This document shows positions 42,750 through 53,199 of a DNA stretch of 64,000 nucleotides, piece after piece. The position numbers were made by a program, and so were the translations under genes. The stretch is from Inia geoffrensis (taxonomy: Eukaryota; Chordata; Mammalia; Artiodactyla; Iniidae). Position 1 is the stretch's first letter. Every line of letters starts with the position of its first letter. The stretch spans positions 36,433,496 through 36,497,495 of the forward strand of contig CM070900.1 in the NCBI GenBank assembly GCA_036417435.1, given 5' to 3'. The notes below the pieces were generated by a model. The model worked only from the letters and a program-made list of their open reading frames with translations. It did no database searches and was not told the DNA's origin.

Positions 42750-44604
42750 CCAAACTTCTGTTAATGTTGATATTTTGACCTACTCTCATGAATCATTAAT
42801 GTTCTCAATGGCATCTAGAATGGTGAATCCTTTCCATAAAGTTTTCAATTGACTGTGTCCAGATCCATCAGAGGAATTACTATCTATGCTGGTTACAGCC
42901 TTATGAAATGTATTTCTTAAATAGTAAGAGTTGAAATAGAAATTCCTCCTTGATCCATGGGCTGCAGAACGGATGTCTTGTTAGCAGGCATGAAAACAAC
43001 ATTAATCGCATTGTACATCTCCATCAGAGCTCTTGGGTGACCAGATGCATTGTTGATGAGCAGTAATATTTTGAAAGGAACCTTTTTCCTGAGCAGTAGA
43101 TCTCAACAGTGGGCTTAAAATATTCAGTAAAGCATGTTGTAAACAGATGTGCTGTTATCCAGGTTTGTTGTTACATTTGTAGAGCACACGCAGAGTAGAT
43201 TTTAGCATAATTCTTAAGGGCCCTAGGATTTGTGGAATGAGAGATGAACACTGATTTCAACTTAAAGTCACCAGCTGCGTTAGCCCCTATCAAGAGAGTC
43301 AGTCTGTCCTTTGAAACTTTGAAGGCAGGCATTGACTCTCTAGCTATGAAAGTCCTAGGTGAAATCTTCTTTCAACCTAAGATTGTTTTCTCTACATTGA
43401 AAATTTGTTGTTTAGTGCTGCCACCTTCATTAATGATCTCAGCTAGATCTTCTGGATAACTTGCTGCAGCCTCTACATCAGCACTTGCTGCTTCACCTTG
43501 TACTTGTATGTGATGGAGACGGCTTCTTTCCTCAAACCTCATGAACCAACCTCTGCTAGCTTCAAACTTTTCTTGGGCAGCTTCCTCACCTCTCTCAGCC
43601 TTCATGGAACTGAAGAGAATTAGGGCCTTGCTCTGGATTAGGCTTTGGCTTAAGGCAGTGTTGTGGCTGGCTTGATCTTCTATCCAGACCACTAGCACTT
43701 TCTCTGTATCAGCGGTAAGGCTGATTCACTTTCTTATCATTCATGTGTTTACCGGAGTAGCACTTTTAATTTCCTTCAAGAACTTTTCCTTTACAGTCAC
43801 AACTTGGCTAACTGTTTGGTACAAGAGGCCTAGCTTTTGGCCTATCTTGGGTTTCCACATGCCTTCTTCACTAAGCTTAATTTTTTCTAGATTTTGATTT
43901 AAAGTGAGAGATGTGTGACTCTTCCTTCCTCTTGAACACTTAAGAGGCTACTGTAGGGCTATTAATTGGCCTAATTTCAATATTGTTGTGTCTCAGGGAA
44001 TAGGGAGGCCTGAGGAGAGGGAAAGAGATGGGGGAGTGGCCGGTGGGTGGAGCAGGCAGAACACATACAATATTTTTTAAGTCTTAATTACACAGGCATG
44101 GTTTGTGCCCTCTCCCCTGCCACTGAATTACTATAGTAACATCAAAGATCGCTGATTACAGACCATCATCACAGATATAATATAATGAAAAGGTTTGAAA
44201 TATTGTTGAGAATTACCAAAATGGGACATGAAGACATGAAGCGATCAAGTGCTGTTGGAAAAATGGTGTCCACAGACTTGCCACAGGGTGGTCACAAACC
44301 TTCAGTTTGTAGAAAACACAGTATCTGTGAAGTGCAATAAAGAGAAATGCAACGAGATGCCTGTATTTTCATACATACACTCATAGGAAATAGAATATTT
44401 GGGATTTTTTTTTAATGTTACATTTTATACTGTATGCAACTCTCTGAAACTTGTTTCCCCCTGCAACAATTTGTCTTGAAGATCTTTCTTACCTACATCT
44501 AATTCATTCTTTCTAACTGCTGCATTGAAGTTCACTGTATGGATGTGTCAGGGATTTTTCCTCACTTGCCTATAGATGCACATTTAGGTTGTTTCCCAAT
44601 TAGA

Positions 44605-45240
44605 AGTGTTTTTTTTTTAAATTACAGCTTCACTGAGACTTATCACACACCATAAAATTCATCCTTTTAAAGCGTACAATTAGTGATTTCTAGTGTATGC
44701 ACAGAGTTGTACAACTATCACCACGAGCTAATTCCAGAACATTTTCAACACCCTCAAAAAATACCTAGTAGCCATTGGTAGTCACTCCCATCTCCCCCTC
44801 TCCTCAGCCTCTGGCAAACACTAATTTACTGTCTCTCTCCGTGGATTTGCCTACTCTGGACGTGTCGTTTAATGGAATCACAAAATATGTGACCTGTTCG
44901 GTTTCTTTCCCTTAGCATATGCTTCTCGAGGTTCATCCATGTAGCATATATCAGTACTTCATTCTTTTTTTTGGTCTAAATAATACTCTATTGTATGTAT
45001 ATATCAAATTTGTTTATCCATTTTTCAGCTGATGGACATTTATTTCCAATTTTCGTCTATTATGAATAATGCTGCCGTGAACGTTCACATACAGATTTTT
45101 GTGTGAGCATGTGTTTTCAATTCTTTTGGGTAGATATCAGAAGTGGGATTGCTGGGTCCTAAGGCTACTCTATGTTTAACTTTTTGAGGACCTGCCAAAG
45201 GGTTTTCCAAAGTCACTGCATCATTTTACACTGCCACGAA
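44605..45240 (-). mobile_element. Old L1 (L1M/L1MA-type) 3' fragment
   Basis: Reverse L1: 'accataaaattcatcctttt', 'agagttgtacaactatcacc', 'ctggcaaacactaatttact', 'gggattgctgggtcctaagg', 'ttttgaggacctgccaaagg' in order. Confidence 0.85.
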
Positions 45241-45359
45241 TATCTATATCTATATCTATGTATATTTAAGCAAGAAATAACATATTCATAGGGCAAATTG
45301 ATGTGTTTATTCTCTTGAGACATCACCAACCATGTCTGGAGCAAGCTAAGAAACACACT

Positions 45360-45565
45360 AATTTACTGCTGTCTGGTAGAACCTTCTGCAATGATGTGCT
45401 GTCCAGTACGGTAGCCACCAGCCACATATGGCTGTTGAACACTTGAAATGTGACTCCTGTGACTTAGGAACTGTATCTTTAATTTTATTTAATTGTAATG
45501 AATAATAAGTTGGATTCGTCTTCTGTGGCCCATGGCTACTATACTGGACAGTGGAGTACATACTC
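45360..45565. mobile_element. Non-autonomous hAT-like transposon
   Basis: Near-palindromic element: 'tgctgtccagtacggtagcc' and 'cagccacatatggctgttga' on the left and 'cccatggctactatactgga' on the right face each other, with 'ttaattttatttaattgtaa' between. A familiar mammalian element; name uncertain. Confidence 0.6.
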
Positions 45566-45839
45566 TCTCCTGTCTGTAAAAAACTCATTGTTCCCCAAAA
45601 GGTCACCTTAAAGATACTGAGAAAGTGACTTGCCTTCTGGTCTGCACCTCACAGCTCCAAACTAGCTCCTGTCACAGATGGCACAGAGAAGAAATTCAGA
45701 GACCACAAAGCCTTAAGTCAGAACCCGCACCACACTGAAATTCAGGAAATCCCCATCTTTTTCAGAGATGTGTTTGGAAAATCAGCCCTTTGTGTACCTC
45801 CTTTATGCTTTCAGCTCACTCGATTTGAAGAAGTGTTTA

Positions 45840-46145
45840 GTTTCTTATTACAAGAGCAATACATATTCAGCATAGAGAAGCATGAGAAGAAAACAAAAAC
45901 AATTACAGGTAGTTACTGCTAATATCTTTTTTTTTTTTGTATGCGGGCCTCTCACTGTTGTGGCCTCTCCCATTGCAGAGCACAGGTTCTGGACGCGCAG
46001 ACTCAGCGGCCATGGCTCACGGGCCCAGCCGCTCCGCGGCATGTGAGATCTTCCCGGACCGGGGCACGAACCCGCGTCCCCTGCATCGGCAGGCGGACTC
46101 TCATCCACTGCACCACCAGGGAAGCCCGACTGCTAATATCTTGAG

Positions 46146-46147
<2 letters not shown>
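45840..46147 (-). mobile_element. Old interspersed repeat fragment, split by a SINE
   Basis: 'cttattacaagagcaataca' to 'ggtagttactgctaatatct' resembles the family at 39785; it is interrupted at 45929. Confidence 0.4.
45929..46128 (-). mobile_element. Cetacean CHR-type SINE, short form
   Basis: Reverse SINE flanked by the perfect 14-bp duplication actgctaatatctt (45915-45928 and 46129-46142). Head ends 'actgcaccaccagggaagcc'. Confidence 0.96.

Positions 46148-46179
<32 letters not shown>
46148..46179 (+). repeat. (GT)n microsatellite
   Basis: About 32 bp of GT repeats just after the SINE target duplication. Confidence 0.98.
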
Positions 46180-46182
<3 letters not shown>

Positions 46183-46289
46183 TGCACATACATGGAATTT
46201 ATTTATATTTCAGCTTTGGGGACAAGAGCAAAAGTGACAGTGGAACCAATCTTGTTCCTTGTTCACAGTCCCTTCTCATAGTACCTGTG

Positions 46290-46640
46290 ATAAGATTTTA
46301 TTCACTTACTGTGTTCTCACTGTGTGCCAGACCCAGACTCCTGGGGGAGAAGGACATCAAAAACCCATTCAGCCCAGTGTGACAAGGTTCTGATAGGAGT
46401 GAAGCGAAGCCAGGGAAAGCATAGGACAGGAGTAGCTACTGCCTGGGGAGCTGTGGAAGACTGCAAACGTGAAATGACATTTGAGCTGGACCTCTGAATT
46501 GGAAGAATTCATGACGCAGAGAAGAGGGTGAGGGGCGTTGCAGGCAGAGGGAAGAGCTTCGCAAAGGTTTCAGACATGAGGGAGCCAGGTGTGTTCAGGG
46601 AAGGGAGAGTGCTCCTGTGTGGCTGGAGAGGTGACAGCAC
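46290..46640 (-). mobile_element. L2 LINE 3' fragment
   Basis: Reverse L2: 'tcacttactgtgttctcact', 'aatgacatttgagctggacc', 'ggcagagggaagagcttcgc', 'aggtgtgttcagggaaggga'. Confidence 0.75.
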
Positions 46641-46649
46641 AGGTCACAG

Positions 46650-46800
46650 TGGCTTACCTGCTTTATTGTCATTTAATTCTCCTATTCCCCTGATAAGTAA
46701 AATGTCATCCCTATTTTATAGGCAGAAAGTGGAAGCTGAGAGAGATGAAATAATTTGCTCAAGGCTGCCCAGCTACTGAGGGCAGAGCTGGGATTCCCGT
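46650..46800 (-). mobile_element. MIR SINE
   Basis: 'ttgtcatttaattctcctat', 'atccctattttataggcaga', 'aatttgctcaaggctgccca' give reverse MIR. Confidence 0.8.
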
Positions 46801-47037
46801 TTGTTGAGCACAAAGCTCAGTCTTGAGTGATGAGGGAGGATGGCACCCAGTTGTGAGGAGACTTTTCTGCCACACTCAGGAACTCAGAAGTTACCCGCTG
46901 GGTAGTTCAGCAGGATGCTGGCGTGACCGGATCTATGTTTTAGGAAGACATTGTGGCATCAATGCAAAGACAGTGTTGGAGAGAGCTCAACCCACACTGT
47001 AAGTAGGTCTTCAGTTTACCTGGGACTGAACCACTCT

Positions 47038-47038
<1 letters not shown>

Positions 47039-47090
<52 letters not shown>

Positions 47091-47093
47091 CAC
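47039..47093 (+). repeat. (CA)n microsatellite, one interruption
   Basis: About 54 bp of CA repeats broken once by aaa near 47075. Confidence 0.98.
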
Positions 47094-47099
47094 GGCTTC

Positions 47100-47692
47100 A
47101 AAGATAGGAGCCCCTGAGAATCCAGTGCTTTTTGTTTCTCCCTCCCTTCCCAAATGAAAATCCATGCTAGCAGCCCAAGTTCTGTGTCTTTTCCAGACCA
47201 TGGTGGGAGGAGGTTGGGGGAAGGGCACATTGCTCCTTGCTGGAAGACCTTGAATAAATCACTTCTCAGGCCCTCTTCTGTAAAATGAAATTCTTAGAAT
47301 TTCCGTCTTTAAATATCTTTTCCATCTTTTAAACTGTCTGGCTCCTAAGAGCAGTGGGACTTACTAAGGGATTTCACTCTGGCCACACATCATGGTTTTT
47401 GGAGAGCTAAGATAGTCTCAGACCAGCTGCCCCCAGGTTTAGAGCCTCTTAACAATTCTTGCATGAGTTTAGAGATCTGGCTTTCCAGGCATCCCTGAAG
47501 ACATAAGAGAATCTTCTTTTGTTCCCAGGCTAGGCCAATGGCAGCAAATATCCTAATTAGGACTTCACAAGCAGCTTGCCCAGTGAAAGGTAATTTAATT
47601 AGAGTCTTATTAGTTGTTGTAACTCCTTTTTGATGAAGCTTTATTGCATTCAACTATGCAGATACCAAGCAATTTTGTTAAATGTTGGCAAA
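47100..47692. other. Unassigned intronic sequence
   Basis: No repeat recognised. It contains the 12-bp perfect palindrome tcctaattagga at 47551-47562 and further TAAT motifs to 47610. Confidence 0.4.
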
Positions 47693-47705
47693 TGGCTCAT
47701 TAGTC

Positions 47706-48055
47706 ATTTTTTTTAAAAAATAAATTTATTTATTTTTGGTTGCGTTGGGTCTTCATTGCTTGCGGGCTTTCTCTGGTTGTGGTGAGTGGGGGCTACCCTT
47801 CATTGCAGTGCGCGGGCTTCTCATTGCGGTAGCTTCTCTTGTTGCAGAGCATGGGCTCTAGGTGCACAGGCTTTAGTAGTTGTGGCTCGTGGGCTCAACA
47901 GTTGTGGCTCGCGGGCTCTAGAGCGCAGGCTCAGTAGTTGTGGCGCATGGGCTTAGTTGCTCCGCGGCACGTGGGATCTTCCTGGACCAGGGATCGAACC
48001 TGTGTCCCCTGTATTGGCAGGCGGATTCTTAACCACTGCGCCACCAGGGAAGCCC
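47706..48055 (-). mobile_element. Cetacean CHR-type SINE, long form
   Basis: 350-bp reverse SINE with 'gttgcgttgggtcttcattg', repeated 'gttgtggctcgtgggctc' blocks, and head ending 'ccactgcgccaccagggaag'. Flanked by the perfect 13-bp duplication tggctcattagtc (47693-47705 and 48056-48068). Confidence 0.96.
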
Positions 48056-48069
48056 TGGCTCATTAGTCT

Positions 48070-48525
48070 TTGATTTCACTTCTTTTTTTTGCATTGTTCC
48101 CACCTATCCTGATATTCAGATGCCAGGAGCTCATTTTTCTCTTCAAAGCAAGGTGCAACCTTGAAGGCATACTCCCCTTTCTTATCCCATTTCCCATTTC
48201 TCTGGGGTTCCCTGTCTATTAGAGTTGAATTGGAACCATATGAAGGATGGGGAAAGGCTTCCCACTGGCCTTCCATGTTCTTTAATATTTCCATCATTAA
48301 TCCCTCCCAAGCTGTACAATTTCAAGGACTTAGGTCCCCTGGTTGAAGTGCAAATGGTATGTTGGAGGCAAACACAGAAAACCATTATTACGAATTAATA
48401 CCTTAGTGAAGATTAGCTCCTCATGTTAGCTAACTGGACAATAAATGAGACTGCAGTAGAACCAACCCTGGACTGAGTAGTTTTGATATGTGTTAGTGCA
48501 TAAAGCATGGGGGGGAAAAAAAACA
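48070..48525. other. Unassigned intronic sequence
   Basis: No recognised repeat. The minus-strand frame 48076-48297 reads low-complexity charged text with no known domain; not called. Confidence 0.4.
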
Positions 48526-48529
48526 AAAG

Positions 48530-48730
48530 AAGAGTTAGTTTTTACTATGCACAAGCCACTGGGCTAGATATTTTCATATTTATTATCCCATTTAATCCTT
48601 TTAACAACCTTGATATGAATGTATTATTATAACTGATTTACAGATGAGAAACAGGAGCACAGAGAGGTTGAGTCAGCTTCAAAGTCACACCGCTAGTAAG
48701 AGGAAGAGTGGGGATTTGAAGTCCCAGGAC
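48530..48730 (-). mobile_element. MIR SINE
   Basis: Reverse MIR: 'tatccca'/'tttaatccttttaacaacct', 'actgatttacagatgagaaa', 'gaggttgagtcagcttcaaa'. Confidence 0.8.
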
Positions 48731-48949
48731 ATCAGACGAAGGCTAGAAGAGCACTGAAGTGTGGGCAGCCTTGGCTTCTAGGCGACAGTATCAGGTCACT
48801 GTGGGTTAAGCATCCCAGGGGATCACCTATGGGCAGGTGAACCCCAGGACAGAGGATTGAGGGGCACTAAAGACTAACTTGGCAAGGCTTACAATTTGGC
48901 CCCAGCAGGGCTGATCTGTTCATGTTCTGTCTCTCTTCATCATCAATGG

Positions 48950-49150
48950 GCAGTGTGATGTCATCATTAAGAGGATAGGATTTGGTGGCAGGCTGACCTA
49001 GATTCAGATCCTGATTCCAGCCCTTTTCTGTAGCTATGATCCTGGGCAAGCTGTTTAAGGTTTCTCAGCTGGGATTTTCTCATCTGGAAAAAGGAATAAT
49101 GGTCTCTTCCTTATATTTGTGTGGAAGTTAAAGAATATGTGTGAAGCTTC
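48950..49150 (+). mobile_element. MIR SINE
   Basis: Forward MIR: 'gattcagatcctgattccag', 'atgatcctgggcaagctgtt', 'aggaataatggtctcttcct'. Confidence 0.7.
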
Positions 49151-49285
49151 CAGCCCAGGGGAAATGCCAGTGAGGAGTGGCTCCTCCACTTCGGAATAGG
49201 TATTGGTGAGCTGTGTGGTTACAGCAGGCAGGGCCATGGGCAACAGGAAATGGACCCACAGGGAAAGTGAGATCTGGGCTTATTA

Positions 49286-49445
49286 GGTTATTGCTTCTTA
49301 ATCTTGAGTGTGCATCTGAATCACCTGGAGAACTTGAGAACCCAGACTGCCTGGCTGCACCCCCAGTTTCTGACTCAGTATGTCTGGGGTGTCATCTCTA
49401 CCAAGTTCCTGGGTGATGTGGATACTGCTGGGCTGGGGACCACAC
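49286..49445. mobile_element. MER5A-type hAT element
   Basis: 'cttaatcttgagtgtgcatc', 'tgaatcacctggagaacttg' and 'ctgggtgatgtggatactgc' match MER5A. Confidence 0.75.
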
Positions 49446-49449
49446 TTAG

Positions 49450-50025
49450 AGACTCAGTGCAAAGGCCTTTCATAGTGGGTACTCTCTGTGCGTTAACAGT
49501 GGCTCTAATCCCTGGACAGAACATTTGGAGTCCATCCGAGCCTGGGGTGAATCAGAGAAGCAGAGCTCTGTCCTCTCTCCTCTTCCCGCATATTCTACCC
49601 CGCTTCTGTAGTTTCTTGAGGTTTTGGGATCCAGTCCTTGTGAACAGGGGTCAAAAAGGCTTAATTATGATGCCTTAATTTTTTGCCATTCCAGTCCTTG
49701 GGCCTGCTAAGGTTGAAGGGATATTTGTGGTTGAAATGAATCCATTTTATGGCTGAAAGTGCTGATACAATTTGTTCTTCACAGAGACAAGGAGGGGTTA
49801 GGCTCTGAGTAACAGCTTCCAATTAATCTATTAGCCTGAAATTTTATATTTTCAATAAGTTTACCACTTTAACAAGCAGGACAGATAGTCTCAGATAAAC
49901 AGAAGCAACTGTGTTTGCCTTCTATCATTCTTTTTACCAAGAAGGGGCAACTCACGGAACACTAGTGAGATGATGCACGTGGAAGGGTCTAACATAATAT
50001 CCTAACAAATTAAAAAATCATAAGT
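49450..50025. other. Unassigned intronic sequence
   Basis: No recognised repeat or gene. Confidence 0.4.
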
Positions 50026-50029
50026 TTTT

Positions 50030-50460
50030 ATTGTTTATTGAATAAGTATTTTTAAGCCCTTGTGATAGTGTGCTTTATATTAGGCTTTCTCTACTTTGGC
50101 ACTACTGAGATCTTGGGACTGATTATTCTTTGCTGTGGGGGGCTTTCCTGTGCATTGTAGGATATTCGGCTGTATCCTTGGCCTCTCCCACTAGATGCCA
50201 GGGGCACACCCCAGTTGTGACAATCAAAAATGTCTCCTGACACTGTCAAATGTTCCCTGTGGGGCAAAATCATCCTTGACTGTGAACCACTGCTTTACAT
50301 GAATAATCTTATTTCATTCTCACAAAACCCAGTGAAGTAGGTGTTATTTGTCCCATTTTAGAGAAGAGTGAGGGAGAGGAGGAACAGAGACCCTGAGCAA
50401 TTTGCCCAGCTAGTAAAGGAGCAGGAGCGGAATTGGAACTCAGGACTGACATAATCCAAG
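50030..50460 (-). mobile_element. MIR SINE split by MER20
   Basis: Left 50030-50080 ('ttgtttattgaataagtatt') and right 50293-50460 ('aatcttatttcattctcaca', 'aggtgttatttgtcccattt', 'tgcccagctagtaaaggagc') form one reverse MIR around the MER20. Confidence 0.75.
50081..50292 (-). mobile_element. MER20 hAT transposon
   Basis: 'tttggcactactgagatctt', 'gtgcattgtaggatattcgg', 'agttgtgacaatcaaaaatg' and the terminal 'gtgaaccactg' match MER20. 8-bp target duplications ctttatat (50073-50080) and ctttacat (50293-50300), one mismatch, fit hAT insertion. MER20 copies have been linked in the literature to endometrial gene regulation in placental mammals; nothing here shows such a role. Confidence 0.85.
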
Positions 50461-50720
50461 GCCTCATTTTGGACCACCACTCCCCTCATCCTTTCTAAGA
50501 GGACACATCTAGAAAGATGTAGAGAACAGCGTCTGCTTAATCATATGCATCCTGGTAATTGCCTCTGAGAAGGAGAGAGATGAATGGGATGAGGAGTGGG
50601 GCCTTTTAGGTGTATTTGCAACATTTTATTTAAGAGGAGAAAGAAGATAGGTAGCAAACTCAGCAACATGTTAACATTGGTTAAATTTGGGTGGACAAGT
50701 CATGGGTGTCTCAAATTATT

Positions 50721-50928
50721 ATTATTATTATTTTTTTGCGGTACGCTGGCCTCTCACTGTTGTGGCCTCTCCCGTTGCGGAGTACAGGCTCCGGACGCGC
50801 AGCCTCAGCGGCCATGGCTCACGAGCCCAGCCGCTCCGCGGCATGTGGGATCTTCCCAGACCGGGGCATGAACCCGTGTCCCCTACATCGGCAGGCGGAC
50901 TCTCATCCACTGCGCCACCAGGGAAGAC
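50721..50928 (-). mobile_element. Cetacean CHR-type SINE, short form
   Basis: Reverse SINE with an att-repeat plus poly-T left end. Flanked by the 11-bp duplication ctcaaattatt (50710-50720 and 50929-50939). Confidence 0.95.
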
Positions 50929-51099
50929 CTCAAATTATTTTTAATCCCCCAACCTTTTAATGAGAAGGAACTGGTCCCATTTTTATTTCCCCCAAAGACA
51001 TAGCCCATTTATAGAATCACTCATAATCCCAATTTATCAACAGATCCTTATTAAATGTATCCTCCAAAGGTGATATTATATTAGAGGCTTCACATGCAT

Positions 51100-51290
51100 T
51101 AATAGCTGATGTTTTTGAATTATTTACTCGTGTCTCGCACCCAGCTGAGTCATTTTCACCCATTTTCCTATTTATTCCTCACTCCAATCCTATGAGCAGA
51201 TGATTTTAGTCTCATTTTACAGATGTATTAACTGAGGTTTAGAGAGATGAGCTGCAGAGCCAGGACTTCAGACCTGGATTTGCCTGATTT
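51100..51290 (-). mobile_element. MIR SINE
   Basis: Reverse MIR: 'tcctatttattcctcactcc', 'tctcattttacagatgtatt', 'aactgaggtttagagagatg'. Confidence 0.8.
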
Positions 51291-51349
51291 CAATGTCCCT
51301 GTTCTTTCTAGTACTCCAAGCTGCCAGCCAAACAGAACCTGTGAAGGGC

Positions 51350-52188
51350 AAGGAAGGAAGGAAGGAAGGGAGGGAGGGAGGGAGGGAGGGAGGAATGAGG
51401 GAGGGAGGGAGGGAGGGAGGAAGGGAGGAGGGAGGGAGGAAGGAAGGAAGGAAGGAAGGAGGGAGGGAGGGAGGGAGGGAGAGAGGGAGGAAGGAAGGAA
51501 GGAGGGAGGGAGGGAGGGAGGGAGGGAGAGAGGGAGAAAGGAAGGAAGGAAGGAGTGAAGGAGAGAGGGAGAGAGGGAGGGAGGGAGGGAGGAAGGAAGG
51601 AAGGAAGGAGGGAGGGAGGGAGGGAGGGAGGGAGAGAGGGAGGAAGGAAGGAGGGAGGGAGGGAGGGAGGGAGGGAGAGGGAGGAAGGAAGGAGGGAGGG
51701 AGGGAGGGAGAGAGGGAGAAAGGAAGGAAGGAAGGAGTGAAGGAGAGAGGGAGAGAGGGAGGGAGGGAGGAGGGAGGGAGGGAGGGAGAGAGGGAGGAAG
51801 GAAGGAGGGAGGGAGGGAGGGAGGGAGGGAGGGAGAGGGAGGGAGGAAGGAAGGAGGGAGGGAGGGAGGGAGGGAGGGAGAGGGAGGAAGAAAGGAGGGA
51901 GGGAGGGAGGGAGAGAGGGAGAAAGGAAGGAAGGAAGGAGTGAAGGAGAGAGGGAGAGAGGGAGGGAGGGAGGGAGGGAGGAAGGAAGGAAGGAAGGAGG
52001 AAGGAGGGAGGGAGGAAGGAGGGAAGGAGGGAAGGAAGGAGGGAGGGAGGAAGGAAGGAAGGAAGGAAGGAAGGAGGGAGGGAGGGATGGAGGGAGGAAG
52101 GAAGGACGGAGGGATGGAGGGAGGGAGGGAGGAAGGAAGGAAGGAAGGAAGGAAAAAAAGGAAAGGGAAAGGAAAGGAAAAAGGAAGG
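51350..52188 (+). repeat. 839-bp polypurine array of GGAA/GGGA/GAGA units
   Basis: The plus strand is almost pure purine for 839 bp, mixing ggaa, ggga and gaga tetramers. The rare pyrimidines are informative: the motif ggagtgaagga occurs with its T at 51556, 51738 and 51941, spaced 182 and 203 bp in similar contexts, implying block duplication. Long open frames here (Arg/Glu/Gly on plus; Pro/Ser/Leu/Phe on minus) are by-products of the repeat, not genes. Confidence 0.95.
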
Positions 52189-52189
52189 T

Positions 52190-53195
52190 ACCAGCCCTCT
52201 TTACTGGATGAGGTGGGGTGGGATGGCAGTGACAGAGACAGGTGGCAGGAAAGGCTTTCCTGAGGTTCTGAGACTCCCTGGCTGATCTCAGCTCCTGGCT
52301 TAGGATCTCCAACTCCCAACTTGGTGGCAGTGGGTCAGAGTTCATCTCTTCCCTGCCCTGTCCTGGATGCTGGTTCCAACACCTCTAGATTTAGTACAGT
52401 CTGAAAATAACTCTGCCTCTCCATCCTGACTAGCAGTTCAAGGTTGGGATTAAATTACCACCCTGACTAACCAGGGCTCATTGCCTGCCTCTCAAAAAAG
52501 CCTCCTTCCCCAGAAGAATCTGTTCAACATGCCATCTCCTTGCTTCTTAAGCAGTGCTTGATTAAATTTTCCATTCGTGAGGCTGGCATCTTCCGAGCCA
52601 ATTTGAATTTTGCAACTAAAATGTGGTGCATGTGCCATGCCCTTGTCTAAATATAGACTGTCCACTGAGTTCCCTGGATCAGCATAGGCCCCCATGGTCG
52701 GGTGCGGCAAGCTTGGATGCCCAGAGGAATCCTTCCTTATTAACTCATCCCTGAGTGCCTCAAAGTTGATTGTTTTCCTAGGGTGGGGGGGGGGCAGTAT
52801 CTTATTTTGTTATGGTTTTTAATCAGTACATCAGCCCCAGAGCCTTGAACCACTGATGTGGATCGTGGTGGCCCTGGCAGCCATGGGAAAGATCAAATCC
52901 GTTTACACACTGTGGGTGACTGCTTTTTGTTCTCAGATCCTGGGTAACATACACACATTCCAAGGCTGCTGCTTGCTCTGGCTCCCCTGATGGATGGGGT
53001 GTTGCATTCCAAGAGGGCAGCTTGCTAGCCCTGAAGTCTGGAAGGCTGACACCAAATTAGTTGGAAGGATTTGAAGCTTTCAAGCCATCTTATCACCTCT
53101 GAGGGGAAGCTGACTTGTCACGCAGATGTCTGAAACTTCCCCAGGCAGTGAGGAACTGTCAGCATAAAAAGTGGTTTCTTCAGCTGTGCTGAAAC
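52190..53195. other. Unassigned intronic sequence
   Basis: About 1 kb of unique-looking sequence right of the array, with a G-run at 52784-52793. No recognised gene or repeat. Confidence 0.4.
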
Positions 53196-53199
53196 ACGC

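Larger units (their letters stand above)
40170..43960 (-). pseudogene. Tigger1 (pogo-family) transposase, degenerate
   Basis: Minus-strand fragments in order: a CENP-B-like DNA-binding region (43372-43698, [20 protein letters not shown]), a broken DDE region (42760-43370), and C-terminal acidic and tail pieces (40551-40736, [20 protein letters not shown]; 40275-40541, AAAGFERIDFSFERS). L1 insertion 40754-42749 separates them. Stops and frameshifts are present throughout. Related to TIGD-type domesticated genes, but this copy is plainly dead. Confidence 0.9.
39962..44363 (-). mobile_element. Tigger1 DNA transposon, near full length, split by L1
   Basis: Both ends match Tigger1: the left starts caggcattcggagatactg and the right ends gagatgcctg, flanked by the TA target duplication (39960-39961 and 44364-44365) typical of pogo/Tc1-mariner elements. 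Subtracting the 1,996-bp L1 and its 11-bp duplication leaves about 2.4 kb, the usual Tigger1 size. The transposase reads on the minus strand. Confidence 0.93.
39785..44600 (-). mobile_element. Old interspersed repeat, outermost layer of the second nest
   Basis: Left part 39785-39959 ('aggtagctactgttacgttt') and right part 44366-44600 ('catacatacactcataggaa', 'ctaactgctgcattgaagtt', 'gcacatttaggttgtttccc') read as one old element split by Tigger1. Class uncertain (old L1 3' region or DNA element). Confidence 0.5.

Noticed and set aside
51228..52345. Open frames of 345 and 363 codons on the minus strand, and 216 codons on plus, in the purine array
   Set aside because: They consist of Pro/Ser/Leu/Phe or Arg/Glu/Gly repeats imposed by the GGAA/GGGA array; a sequence lacking stops by composition is not evidence of a gene.
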